This document shows positions 1-7,752 of a DNA stretch of 64,000 bases, one piece after another (the first letter of the stretch is position 1; each line of letters begins with the position of its first letter). Source of the stretch: Flavobacterium sp. (lineage in GTDB: Bacteria; Bacteroidota; Bacteroidia; Flavobacteriales; Flavobacteriaceae); the NCBI RefSeq assembly GCF_027484705.1, contig NZ_JAIXSL010000010.1, positions 62,001 through 126,000 on the forward strand, written 5' to 3'. The translations under genes and the position numbers were made by a program. Below the pieces are notes generated by a model that did not search any database, was not told where the DNA came from, and saw nothing but the letters and a program-made list of their open reading frames with translations.

Positions 1-1032
1 CGATCTTTAAGGACAAATACAACCGGAAATAACAATACGGCTTTAGGTTTTAGTGCTTTATATACAAACAATGCCAATAGTGGAAGTACTGCAATAGGAT
101 ATGAAGCCATGAGGTATGCAGATAACAGAACCGTTGGACGTGATACCTATAACACAGCTGTTGGTTTTTGGGCATTAAGAGGTAGTACTATTCCAGCAAA
201 CAACACAGGACAGTATAATACGGTAGTTGGACGTTCAGCATTATACTCAAATTCTTCAGGAAATTCAAATACAGGAGTTGGCTATACTGCACTTGGATTA
301 AATGACACGGGTACAGGAAATTCAGCAGTTGGACAAGGTGCATTATTCTCAAATATCTTAGGAAATGAAAATACTGCCTATGGATTTAACTCTTTGTACA
401 ATAATATTGGTTCTTATAATACTGGATTAGGCAATCAAACGCTTTTTAATTTAGGAAGTGGATTTTATAACACAGCAGTAGGTATCAATGCGCTTTATAA
501 TTTATCAACTGGCGATCAAAATTGTGCTTTAGGATGGAATGCCTTGGGTAATGTCACTTCTGGTGGAAACAATATTGGTATTGGGACTGGTTCACAAGTA
601 CCAAATCCAACGGGAAACAATCAAATACGAATGGGCAATGTAAATATTGGGTATGCAGGCGTCCAAGTAGCTTGGACCATAACATCCGATAGCCGCTGGA
701 AAGATAATATTAAACCCTCAAATTTAGGTTTGGATTTTATTAGCAAACTAAATCCTGTTTCCTACATCCGCAAAAATGATGAAAACAAAAAAACAGAATA
801 TGGTTTTATCGCCCAAGAACTTGATAAAACATTAATCGATTTTGGCGAAAATAACAACGGGATAATTTCTAAAGACGATAAAGGAATGTATGGTGTAAGA
901 TATAATGATTTGCTTGCACCCATAGTCAAAGCCATACAGGAATTGAAAACTGAAAATGAAGCCTTAAAGCAACTCAACGAAACACTAAACAGCCGATTAA
1001 AAGCGATTGAAGAAAAAATAAATGACAAATAA
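1..1032 (+). CDS. Tail fibre domain-containing protein (peptidase S74 / endosialidase chaperone), 5' end outside window
   Basis: The reading frame is open from base 1, so the gene starts upstream and only its C-terminal 343 codons are present; the in-frame ATG at 109 is internal. The first ~190 visible residues are degenerate head-type repeats of the form N-T-A-x-G-x-x-A-L (for example NTAVGFWAL, NTGVGYTAL), which stack as a beta-solenoid in trimeric surface or fibre proteins. They are followed by SDSRWKDNI, the signature of the intramolecular chaperone of endosialidase (peptidase S74), which trims itself after trimerisation; the rest of that domain (TEYGFIAQEL, YNDLLAPIVKAIQEL) ends in a coiled coil. 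In Bacteroidetes such proteins occur outside prophages too, and no phage gene is visible beside it. Base composition is visibly more A/T-rich than the downstream genes. The domain call is firm; the biological role is not. Confidence 0.85.
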   Translation, partial: RSLRTNTTGNNNTALGFSALYTNNANSGSTAIGYEAMRYADNRTVGRDTYNTAVGFWALRGSTIPANNTGQYNTVVGRSALYSNSSGNSNTGVGYTALGLNDTGTGNSAVGQGALFSNILGNENTAYGFNSLYNNIGSYNTGLGNQTLFNLGSGFYNTAVGINALYNLSTGDQNCALGWNALGNVTSGGNNIGIGTGSQVPNPTGNNQIRMGNVNIGYAGVQVAWTITSDSRWKDNIKPSNLGLDFISKLNPVSYIRKNDENKKTEYGFIAQELDKTLIDFGENNNGIISKDDKGMYGVRYNDLLAPIVKAIQELKTENEALKQLNETLNSRLKAIEEKINDK

Positions 1033-1124
1033 AATCAACAGAAAAAGCAGCCAAAGATTTAGATTTTATGCAAGCGGTGAAATGGCGTAATGAGATTAAG
1101 GCGTTTTATGAACAACTAACTTAA
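1032..1124 (+). pseudogene. UVR-motif remnant, probably the 3' end of uvrB
   Basis: Directly after the tail-fibre stop, another frame is open from just after TGA 1023-1025 to TAA 1122-1124 with no start codon at its head. It encodes KSTEKAAKDLDF followed by MQAVKWRNEIKAFYEQLT. This matches the UVR motif (E-A-A-x-x-L-x-F-x-x-A-A-x-x-R-D-x-I), which forms the extreme C-terminus of UvrB and contacts UvrC. The stop overlaps convergently the end of a TerB-like gene that, as I recall, often lies next to uvrB in flavobacteria. I infer a scar left when the tail-fibre DNA displaced the rest of uvrB. UVR motifs also occur in UvrC and ClpC, so the parent is not certain. Confidence 0.55.
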
Positions 1125-1522
1125 TTGCATTGCTCCTGAAAAACTTCGAGCAAAAATTCAGGTGAAATCATTCCAGTTGGTGAAATTTCCATCGCTTTTA
1201 AAACACGTCTGATTGCAAAAGGATTCAAACCCATATTGATGCCGATTTCGTGGATCGCATTTTTTTCACGTTCGTGCAAAACACCATCGCAATGCATCAA
1301 CAAAGCCAAACGATAGAATTGCTGGATGCGTTGAAATTCTGACTTCATCACCGTCGGATAAAATTCCTGATGAAACAATTGCTTAAAATCTTCGGGTTTG
1401 ATCTGAAGTTCATCGGCCACCAAAGCCAAAAATTGCAGTTCGCGATCGTGCAGTTTCCCATCGACCACAGCGAACGAAACCATTTCGCCTAATAAACTGA
1501 GTTTTTCTTCGTAGCTATTCAT
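1121..1522 (-). CDS. TerB-like (DjlA/TerB fold) small helical protein
   Basis: An all-helical 133-residue protein without signal peptide. It shows the TerB-type pattern of two similar half-domains: MVSFAVVDGKLHDRELQFL near the N-terminus and ALLMHCDGVLHEREKNAI in the middle, each with an acidic D-G-x-L-x-x-R-E loop typical of TerB/DjlA-like metal-sensing helical domains. The ATG at 1522 is preferred over a TTG one codon upstream. Its end overlaps the UVR remnant by a few bases on the opposite strand. Tellurite resistance itself should not be inferred; most single TerB proteins have no known role. Confidence 0.7.
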   Translation of the reverse strand: MNSYEEKLSLLGEMVSFAVVDGKLHDRELQFLALVADELQIKPEDFKQLFHQEFYPTVMKSEFQRIQQFYRLALLMHCDGVLHEREKNAIHEIGINMGLNPFAIRRVLKAMEISPTGMISPEFLLEVFQEQCN

Positions 1523-1554
1523 CAATTGCTTATTTTTAGCTAAAATATCATTTT

Positions 1555-2376
1555 TTGTTTAATCTGAATAATATTGCCTTGAAATCAGTCTTTCCCTTGC
1601 TTTTTTTCTTTATAATAAACGTTTTGAACGCGCAGGAAAGCACGGCATCCAAACAAGTTTCGACTTTTACGATAGACGCGCCACAACTGAAATCCTCAAA
1701 GAAAATCTGGTTGTATTTGCCGAAAAATTACGCAACATCAACTAAAAAATATCCGGTGATTTACATGCACGATGCGCAAAACTTATTCGATGCCAAAACG
1801 TCTTTTGCAGGCGAATGGAATGTCGATGAAAAACTCGACAGCCTCAACGCACAAGTCATTGTAGTCGGAATCGAAAACAACGACAAACGCATGGAAGAAC
1901 TCACGCCATTTCCGCATCCAAAATACAATGGCGGTAAAGCTGACCAATATTTAGACTTCATCGTCTCGACCTTGAAACCCGAAATCGATAAAAAATACCG
2001 CACAAAATCTGACGCCAAACATACGACGATTATGGGCAGTTCTTTAGGCGGATTGGTGTCGTTTTACGCGATTCTGAAATATCCCAAAGTGTTTGGGAAA
2101 GCGGGTGTTTTCTCGCCTTCCTTTTGGTTCAACCGCAATCAGATCAATGAAATGCTCGAGAAAACCAAAACACTCAAAGCCAAAATATATTTTATGTGCG
2201 GCGATAACGAAGGCGACGCTGACGTGATTCCCGATTTGAATAAAGTGGAATATCTCGTCAATTCCATCCGCTGCCAGTGCAAGATGCTCAATAAGAAAAC
2301 CATCGTCAAAGGTGGACAACATAACGAAAAATTGTGGCGCGATGGATTTGTAAAAGCGTATCTTTGGCTTTTCTAA
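1555..2376 (+). CDS. Secreted alpha/beta-hydrolase, esterase (PF00756) family
   Basis: The N-terminus has a signal peptide (hydrophobic LLFFFIINVLNAQ), so the product is exported. The core reads KYPVIYMHDAQNLFD, a nucleophile elbow GSSLGG after TTIM, and a late GGQHNEKLW with the probable catalytic His; an acidic residue in CGDNEGDAD could complete the triad. This is the putative esterase family that includes enterochelin esterase and feruloyl or xylan esterases, so substrate cannot be read from sequence. No ATG occurs before the mature region: translation must begin at TTG 1555 or TTG 1579, the latter giving a normal-length signal peptide. A paralogue with the same domain lies at 59342-60265. 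The gene is monocistronic, followed by a repeat region. Confidence 0.8.
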   Translation: MFNLNNIALKSVFPLLFFFIINVLNAQESTASKQVSTFTIDAPQLKSSKKIWLYLPKNYATSTKKYPVIYMHDAQNLFDAKTSFAGEWNVDEKLDSLNAQVIVVGIENNDKRMEELTPFPHPKYNGGKADQYLDFIVSTLKPEIDKKYRTKSDAKHTTIMGSSLGGLVSFYAILKYPKVFGKAGVFSPSFWFNRNQINEMLEKTKTLKAKIYFMCGDNEGDADVIPDLNKVEYLVNSIRCQCKMLNKKTIVKGGQHNEKLWRDGFVKAYLWLF

Positions 2377-2500
2377 GTGACTGAGTTGCTGAGTAACTGA
2401 GATACTGAGAATGAAAAGCGCAACAAATTACTAAATACCCGTTTTAAAAGTCAAAATTATAACTCAGAGACTCAGCAACTCAGTCTCTCTGCAACTAAAA
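2377..2500 (+). repeat. Inverted CTGAG-rich intergenic repeat
   Basis: After the esterase stop, a run of degenerate CTGAG words every 7-10 bases (2379-2410) is mirrored by CTCAG words at 2462-2490. The core gactgagttgctgagt (2379-2394) is a perfect reverse complement of actcagcaactcagtc (2470-2485), separated by 75 bases. It could fold as a long hairpin in RNA. Similar CTAAG words flank the four-helix-bundle gene at 48.1-48.6 kb. Confidence 0.75.
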
Positions 2501-2503
2501 AAT

Positions 2504-2935
2504 ATGAATAACAACGATATTTTTAAAAAACTCCGTGTCGCACTGATGCTGCGCGATGACCAGATTATAGAAATTTTAGAACTGGTAGATTTCCGTATGT
2601 CGAAAGGTGAAATCGGGAACATTTTCCGTAGTCAGGACCATCCCGATTTCATGGAATGCGGTGATCAGGTGTTGCGCAATTTCCTTAACGGGCTTGTGAT
2701 TCATTTGCGTGGCACGAAAGAAAATCCTAAAAATCCTAACGAGGTTTTGGCCAAACATAAAGCGGAGATTCCGGTAAAGGAAAATTTCAAATCGAGACCG
2801 GAATTTAAAGCCGCACCTAAAAACGATTTCAAGAAAAAACCCGCATCGAACGCTAAATCCCGCGAGAAAAAACCGGCGCCCAAAATTCAGGTCGTAGAAA
2901 AAGTACAATTCAAAAACGGAAAAAAGAAGCCTTAA
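2504..2935 (+). CDS. DUF1456 (YehS-like) protein
   Basis: The first ~75 residues match DUF1456/YehS: NNNDIFKKLRVALMLRD, then I-L-E-L-V-D-F-R-M-S-K-G-E and F-R-S-Q-D-H-P-D-F, ending VLRNFLNGLVIHLRG. Family members usually carry two copies of this helical unit; here a single copy is followed by a Lys/Pro/Ala-rich, basic and probably disordered tail of ~60 residues (KKPASNAKSREKKPAPK). The basic tail could bind nucleic acid, which is inference. The function of the family is unknown. It is followed 9 bases later by the DinB-like gene and is probably co-transcribed with it. Confidence 0.8.
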   Translation: MNNNDIFKKLRVALMLRDDQIIEILELVDFRMSKGEIGNIFRSQDHPDFMECGDQVLRNFLNGLVIHLRGTKENPKNPNEVLAKHKAEIPVKENFKSRPEFKAAPKNDFKKKPASNAKSREKKPAPKIQVVEKVQFKNGKKKP

Positions 2936-2944
2936 ACGAATCTG

Positions 2945-3400
2945 ATGGAAGCGCTGCATCCTATACTAAACGAACTTGAAAGTAAAATCGCTTCGAAAGA
3001 TTCGATCAATACCGAAATTTCCCAAAGTGATGTTTCGTGGCACATTGCGCATAGTCTGAAAGTGGTTGCTAACATCACCAAAGTACTGCAAAGTTCCGAC
3101 CCGAAAGAATACCGTTGGCAATTCAACTGGATTAGAAGCTTAGTTTTTATCTTTAATAAAATTCCGCGCGGGAAAGGAAAAGCGCCGAAATCGGTCATTC
3201 CGGAAGAAAATAAATCTGCCGCGGAACTGCAACAAGAATTAGATTCAGTAAGAACATTGACGCATGCTTTGGAAAATTTACATCCAAAAAACCATTTCAA
3301 ACACCCTTATTTTGGTGTATTAAATCTGAAACAGACCCAAAAGTTTTTGGTTTTGCATACGAAGCATCATCTCAAAATCATCGATGATATTATAAAATAA
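2945..3400 (+). CDS. DinB-like four-helix protein (DUF1569 type)
   Basis: A 151-residue soluble protein with His residues spaced as in the DinB/YfiT metal-binding superfamily: WHIAHSLKV near residue 32, HPYFGVLN near residue 118, and HTKHHLKIIDDI at the C-terminus, which would form the three-His metal site. DUF1569 members are conserved in Bacteroidetes and uncharacterised; many DinB-fold proteins are thiol-dependent transferases. It lies 9 bases after the DUF1456 gene and is followed by a rho-independent terminator. Confidence 0.7.
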   Translation: MEALHPILNELESKIASKDSINTEISQSDVSWHIAHSLKVVANITKVLQSSDPKEYRWQFNWIRSLVFIFNKIPRGKGKAPKSVIPEENKSAAELQQELDSVRTLTHALENLHPKNHFKHPYFGVLNLKQTQKFLVLHTKHHLKIIDDIIK

Positions 3401-3422
3401 ATCATAAGAACTTCCTATAAAC

Positions 3423-3456
3423 AAAGGCGCTGCGACAAATTCGAGAGCGCCTTTTT
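3423..3456 (+). terminator. Rho-independent terminator after the DinB-like gene
   Basis: Stem AAAGGCGCT (3423-3431) pairs with AGCGCCTTT (3446-3454), followed by a short T-run. It lies 22 bases after the DinB-like stop. Confidence 0.8.
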
Positions 3457-3622
3457 CGTTGTTAAAATACTGAACGTGAAAAATATGTAAGTTATTTAAA
3501 GAATCGTGTAAGAGATTTTAAGCTCAAACGGGTGAATTTTACCATGTTGAAATTTTCGCTGGAATGTAAGCACTCAAAAAAATAATTTCATGGATTCGGA
3601 CAACATTAAAAAATACAACATC

Positions 3623-3958
3623 ATGAAAAAGATTTTCTTCACCATCGCAGCAATGATCATCACTTGTGGTGTGTTTGCACAAACTGATTCCGAAACCAAA
3701 AAATTGGATACTGACAAAACGATTCAGAAACAATACCGCCATCCCAATGGTTATATGATGAAAGACGGTAAACTGATGATGGTCAAAGACGGCAACATGA
3801 CGCTCGTTCAGAACGACATCACGCTCAGCAACGGCACCGTCATTATGGCGGATGGCAGTTATATGGAAAAAGGGAAAAGCAAAACCAAGTTCAAAGACGG
3901 TCAGCAGATTGACATGAATGGAAATTGGGTGCCGATGAACAACACTAAATCAAAATAG
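3623..3958 (+). CDS. Secreted DUF6799 domain protein
   Basis: Start chosen at ATG 3623, which gives a clean signal peptide (MKKIFFTIAAMIITCGVFAQ); an ATG 33 bases upstream would add a polar extension. The mature 90 residues consist of short Gly-turn units: NGYMMKDGKLMMVKDGNMT, LSNGTVIMADGSYMEKG, and KDGQQIDMNGNW. This is the DUF6799 pattern, a small periplasmic beta-strand repeat of unknown function common in Bacteroidetes. The stop TAG is directly followed by the ATG of the DUF4142 lipoprotein gene, so the two are almost certainly one transcript. Confidence 0.75.
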   Translation: MKKIFFTIAAMIITCGVFAQTDSETKKLDTDKTIQKQYRHPNGYMMKDGKLMMVKDGNMTLVQNDITLSNGTVIMADGSYMEKGKSKTKFKDGQQIDMNGNWVPMNNTKSK

Positions 3959-4549
3959 ATGAAACATTATAAGTTTTTCAAGACCAGCTTACAGATTGCC
4001 TTTACGATTGTATTGAGTTCTATGATTTATTCGTGCCTTAATTCCAAAAAAGAGGAAGTCGTTATAGAATTGCCAGCGGAAAAGAATGAAGCCAAAATAG
4101 CCGATATGCACAAAGAAGCCGATGCACAGTTTTTAGTGAATGCGACGCAAATCAGTTTGGCGCAAATCAAACTAGGAAATCTTGCTCAGCAACTCGGAAG
4201 CAGCAAAACCATCCGCGATTTAGGCAAAATGACCCAAACTGAGCATACCCAATCGCTTGCTGAAGTGACGGAACTTGCCAAATCAAAAACGGTTACAATT
4301 CCGACCACGCTCACTTTTGATGGGGAAGCCGCTTTCAATGCCCTCAACACCAAAAGTTCAAAAGATTTCGACAAGGCTTATTCCGATATGATGATCAACA
4401 GCCATCAGAATGCGATTGCACTATTCGAAAAAACATGCAACGATTCTAAAGATACTGACATCCGGGAATGGGCCACCAAGACGCTTCCGACATTAAAAAT
4501 GCATCTTGCACAAGCAGAGCAAGCACAAAAGGAAGCCAATAGGAAATAA
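3959..4549 (+). CDS. DUF4142 lipoprotein
   Basis: The N-terminus has a lipoprotein signal with lipobox ending SSMIYSC, so the mature protein is probably anchored through Cys-26. The rest matches DUF4142, a ferritin-like helical domain: DAQFLVNATQISLAQIKLG, LGKMTQTEHTQ, DKAYSDMMINSHQNAIALFE and a final LPTLKMHLAQA. Conserved His and acidic residues in the helices could bind metal, but no function is established. Homologues are often stress-induced envelope proteins. Translationally adjacent to the DUF6799 gene. Confidence 0.85.
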   Translation: MKHYKFFKTSLQIAFTIVLSSMIYSCLNSKKEEVVIELPAEKNEAKIADMHKEADAQFLVNATQISLAQIKLGNLAQQLGSSKTIRDLGKMTQTEHTQSLAEVTELAKSKTVTIPTTLTFDGEAAFNALNTKSSKDFDKAYSDMMINSHQNAIALFEKTCNDSKDTDIREWATKTLPTLKMHLAQAEQAQKEANRK

Positions 4550-4641
4550 CAACTAACTATGAAAACAATAATGAGTGCGCAATATAACGCCGTGCCGTAA
4601 CAATCCATGGTGATGCGTGTTGTTCGTGCTGTTATTGCAAA

Positions 4642-4677
4642 AAAAATCCTAAGTGCTTCTGTACTTAGGATTTTTTA
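4642..4677. terminator. Bidirectional rho-independent terminator
   Basis: A-run followed by stem ATCCTAAGT and ACTTAGGAT then a T-run, symmetric in both directions. It sits between the convergent DUF4142 (+) and sucC (-) genes and can serve both. Confidence 0.9.
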
Positions 4678-4697
4678 TATCTATTGGTTTTAATTGC

Positions 4698-5894
4698 TTA
4701 AGAACCTAAAGCTTTTTTCACTTGATCCGCAGCTTCCTGGAACTGCACCGCAGATAAAATCGGCATTCCGGAATTGTCAATCATTTCTTTTGCCATTTCA
4801 GCGTTGGTTCCTTGCAAACGCACGATGATCGGCACTTTAATCGAATCGCCCATGTTTTTGTACGCATCGATAACACCTTGCGCTACGCGGTCGCAACGCA
4901 CGATTCCACCAAAAATATTGATTAAGATTGCTTTTACGTTCGGATCTTTTAAGATAATTCTGAAAGCCAATTCCACACGTTTTGCGTCAGCCGTTCCTCC
5001 AACATCCAAGAAATTCGCTGGCTCAAAACCGGCGTATTTGATCAAATCCATCGTAGCCATCGCCAAACCTGCTCCGTTGACCATGCAACCTACAGTTCCG
5101 TCAAGATCCACGTAATTAAGACCTGCAGCTTTCGCTTCCACTTCAATCGGATTCTCTTCACGGATGTCACGCATTTCAGCATATTGCGGGTGACGGTATA
5201 AAGCGTTGTCATCTAAATTTACTTTAGCATCCACCGCGATGATTTTATTATCAGACGTTTTCAAAACCGGATTGATTTCGAACATCGTCGCGTCACAGCC
5301 TACATACGCATTGTATAAAGCCGGAACGAATTGGGTCATTTCTTTAAACGCAGCGCCAGACAAACCAAGATTGAAAGCGATTCTTCTCGCTTGAAAACCT
5401 TGCAAACCAACCGCAGGATCGATTTCTTCTGTAAAAATCAAATGTGGCGTGTGCTCGGCAACTTCCTCGATATCCATTCCACCTTCTGTAGAATACATAA
5501 TCATGTTACGGCCTTTGCCTCTATTCAATAAAACCGACATATAAAATTCTGAAGTTTCACTTTCACCAGGATAATACACATCTTCGGCTACCAAAACTTT
5601 GTGCACTTTCTTACCTTCAGCCGAAGTCTGTGGCGTGATCAATTGCATGCCGATAATCTGCTCAGACAATTCTTCTACTTGTTGTAAGTTTTTCGCGAGT
5701 TTCACACCACCACCTTTTCCGCGTCCACCGGCGTGAACCTGCGCTTTGATCACATGCCAACCGGTTCCGGTTTCAGCCGTCAATTGTTTCGCAGCCGCAA
5801 CGGCTTCCTGAGGATTGTTGGCAACATAACCGCGTTGCACTTTCACACCATAACTGGCTAATATTTCTTTTCCTTGGTATTCGTGTATGTCCAT
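4698..5894 (-). CDS. sucC: Succinyl-CoA ligase (ADP-forming) subunit beta
   Basis: The beta subunit of succinyl-CoA synthetase, a TCA-cycle enzyme that makes ATP or GTP from succinyl-CoA together with SucD. The 398-residue length is normal. It starts MDIHEYQGKEILASYGV and contains an ATP-grasp fold with the nucleotide loop HAGGRGKGGGVKLA near residue 55, the metal/phosphate region MFEINPV, and the C-terminal CoA-ligase segment INIFGGIVRCDRVAQG. sucD is not in the window, so the two subunits are encoded apart here, as in many Bacteroidetes. It is transcribed alone, with a TATTTTTG -7 box upstream and a bidirectional terminator downstream. Confidence 0.97.
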   Translation of the reverse strand: MDIHEYQGKEILASYGVKVQRGYVANNPQEAVAAAKQLTAETGTGWHVIKAQVHAGGRGKGGGVKLAKNLQQVEELSEQIIGMQLITPQTSAEGKKVHKVLVAEDVYYPGESETSEFYMSVLLNRGKGRNMIMYSTEGGMDIEEVAEHTPHLIFTEEIDPAVGLQGFQARRIAFNLGLSGAAFKEMTQFVPALYNAYVGCDATMFEINPVLKTSDNKIIAVDAKVNLDDNALYRHPQYAEMRDIREENPIEVEAKAAGLNYVDLDGTVGCMVNGAGLAMATMDLIKYAGFEPANFLDVGGTADAKRVELAFRIILKDPNVKAILINIFGGIVRCDRVAQGVIDAYKNMGDSIKVPIIVRLQGTNAEMAKEMIDNSGMPILSAVQFQEAADQVKKALGS

Positions 5895-5925
5895 ATTGAA
5901 GTGATTTGACTTTTTTAAAGTGCCA

Positions 5926-5933
5926 CAAAAATA
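5926..5933 (-). promoter_or_regulatory. Putative -7 box of sucC
   Basis: On the minus strand this reads TATTTTTG, matching the Bacteroidetes TAnnTTTG consensus, 32 bases before the sucC ATG. I do not see a convincing -33 TTG at the usual spacing. Confidence 0.5.
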
Positions 5934-5987
5934 ATAAAATCCATCAAATTAATGATGCTGATTTCGTGTTTTATTTTGTATTTTTTT

Positions 5988-6070
5988 AGGAGCTAAATCC
6001 CGCTATCCACTATATCTTTTCCCGCTTCAAGAAAGCGGCAAAAGGATGCCGTTACTATCGGGGCTAGTGC
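5988..6070 (-). repeat. Structured ~80-bp repeat element, copy A
   Basis: Read on the minus strand it starts gcactagccccgatag, continues with gcatcc, a hairpin, gatat, and ends gcgggatttagctcct. The hairpin has arms 6016-6027 and 6033-6044 (12 bp with one mismatch) and a 5-base loop. The conserved blocks and their order match copies B (40938-41017) and C (60259-60338). It lies between the divergent sucC and lysA genes. Confidence 0.85.
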
Positions 6071-6170
6071 ACTGCAATAAACAGGCACTACATCGTTTGA
6101 TTTGCTAATTCTTCTTTAATTATTTGGAAGTCAATCGCGGGAACAATAGATTTGCTTAAAAACAACTCCA

Positions 6171-7373
6171 ATGCAGCCCAAAGAACTAGTCGCCTTAGCA
6201 GAACAATTCGGTTGTCCGTTATACGTTTACGACGCCGAGAAAATCAAATCGCAATACGACCGATTGAAAAATGCGTTCTCAAAAGTGGAACGCGTACGCA
6301 TCAATTACGCCGTCAAAGCGCTTTCAAACGTGGCGATATTGCAATACATCAAAAGCATCGGCGCAAGCCTCGACACGGTTTCTATTCAGGAAGTGCAGCT
6401 TGGTTTACACGCCGGTTTCAAAGCTGAAGATATTATTTACACACCCAACGGCGTTTCGAATGAAGAAATCGAAGAAGCCGCAGCTCTAGGCGTCCAGATC
6501 AACATCGACAATCTTTCCATACTCGAACATTTCGGCACCAAACATCCGAAAATTCCGGTTTGCATCCGCATCAATCCGCATGTGATGGCGGGCGGAAACA
6601 CCAACATCTCGGTCGGTCACATCGATAGCAAATTTGGAATATCCATTCACCAAATGCCGCACATTTTGCGCATTGTTGAGAATACCGGCATGCACATCAA
6701 CGGCATTCACATGCACACTGGTTCTGACATTCTCGACATTGAAGTGTTTTTGTATGCTTCTGAAATTTTGTTCGAAGCCGCCAAGCATTTCAAAACCTTA
6801 GACTTTCTCGATTTCGGAAGTGGTTTCAAAGTGCCGTACAAAAAAGGCGACATCGAAACCAACATTGAGGAATTCGGGCGCAAATTGTCCAAACGCTTCA
6901 ACGCTTTTGAGAAAGAATATGGCCGTCCATTGACTTTAGCTTTCGAACCCGGAAAATTCCTTGTGAGTGAAGCCGGTTTCTTTTTGGCTAAAGTGAATGT
7001 CGTGAAGCAAACCACATCAACGGTTTTTGCAGGCATCGACAGCGGTTTCAACCATTTAATCCGTCCGATGCTTTACGGCTCACAGCATTATATTGAAAAC
7101 ATCTCGAACCCGAAAGGCAAAGAGCGTTTTTACAGCGTAGTCGGTTACATTTGCGAAACCGATACTTTTGCGAACAACCGCCGTATAGCAGAAATTAAGG
7201 AAGGTGACATTTTGTGTTTCAGGAATGCGGGCGCTTATTGCTTCTCGATGGCCTCGAATTACAATTCGCGGTACAAACCCGCCGAAGTTTTGTGGAAAGA
7301 CGGCAAAGGCATCCTAATCCGCGAGCGCGAAACTTTTGAGGATTTGTTGAAAAACCAGATTTTATTAGATTAG
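6171..7373 (+). CDS. lysA: Diaminopimelate decarboxylase
   Basis: PLP-dependent decarboxylase of fold type III that converts meso-diaminopimelate to lysine, the last step of lysine synthesis. The PLP-binding Lys is in NYAVKALSN (K49). Other family segments are INPHVMAGGN, HMHTGSD, LDFGSGF, the substrate-binding EPGKFLVSEAG, CETDTFA around the partner-subunit Cys, and the C-terminal GAYCFSMASNYNSR. The 400-residue length is normal. Ornithine decarboxylases share the fold, but GAYCFSMASNYNSR fits LysA. The stop lies one base from the stop of the convergent DUF1508 gene. Confidence 0.95.
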   Translation: MQPKELVALAEQFGCPLYVYDAEKIKSQYDRLKNAFSKVERVRINYAVKALSNVAILQYIKSIGASLDTVSIQEVQLGLHAGFKAEDIIYTPNGVSNEEIEEAAALGVQINIDNLSILEHFGTKHPKIPVCIRINPHVMAGGNTNISVGHIDSKFGISIHQMPHILRIVENTGMHINGIHMHTGSDILDIEVFLYASEILFEAAKHFKTLDFLDFGSGFKVPYKKGDIETNIEEFGRKLSKRFNAFEKEYGRPLTLAFEPGKFLVSEAGFFLAKVNVVKQTTSTVFAGIDSGFNHLIRPMLYGSQHYIENISNPKGKERFYSVVGYICETDTFANNRRIAEIKEGDILCFRNAGAYCFSMASNYNSRYKPAEVLWKDGKGILIRERETFEDLLKNQILLD

Positions 7374-7374
7374 T

Positions 7375-7752
7375 TTATTCTTCAACAGTTTCAAAAACCG
7401 AATCGGCATCGGGAAAGACAAAATCATTTTCGGAGAAATCAAGAATTTCCGCAATTGGACTGTATTTCATGATTTCATCAACGCCTTTGAGCATCAAAAG
7501 TTCCGTAGTATATTTTCGGCTGTTGGCGAGAATCAATCCGTCTTTCGACAGCCTGAAAAAATACTTTCCACCGACATTTTTGACTTTGGTAAACGTAAAC
7601 AAACCCAAGTTTTCTTTAAACCAAACGATCATTTTCTCGCAATCATCCTTGTGCTTATAATGGATGCTTGTGAAAACAGTCTTGCCTTTTCGTGAGGCGT
7701 AAATGAATTTATAATCGCCGTTGTCGCGCTTGTGAATGACGAATGTTCCCAA
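7375..7752 (-). CDS. DUF1508 (YegP-like) protein
   Basis: A soluble protein made of two beta-alpha DUF1508 units: GTFVIHKRDNGDYKFIYAS with KGKTVFTSIHYKHKDDCEKMI, then KYFFRLSKDGLILANSRKYTT with KGVDEIMKYSP. The family usually begins M-G/A-x-F-V-I, so I place the start at TTG 7752 (125 residues) rather than at the more distal TTG 7797, which would add an unrelated stretch. No ATG is available in frame. The family is widespread and functionally uncharacterised, though E. coli YegP is a stress-related protein. Confidence 0.75.
   Translation of the reverse strand: MGTFVIHKRDNGDYKFIYASRKGKTVFTSIHYKHKDDCEKMIVWFKENLGLFTFTKVKNVGGKYFFRLSKDGLILANSRKYTTELLMLKGVDEIMKYSPIAEILDFSENDFVFPDADSVFETVEE

Noticed and set aside
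4559..4600. 13-codon frame starting MKTIMSAQYNAVP after the DUF4142 gene
   Set aside because: Too short to support, with no recognisable motif; may be chance.
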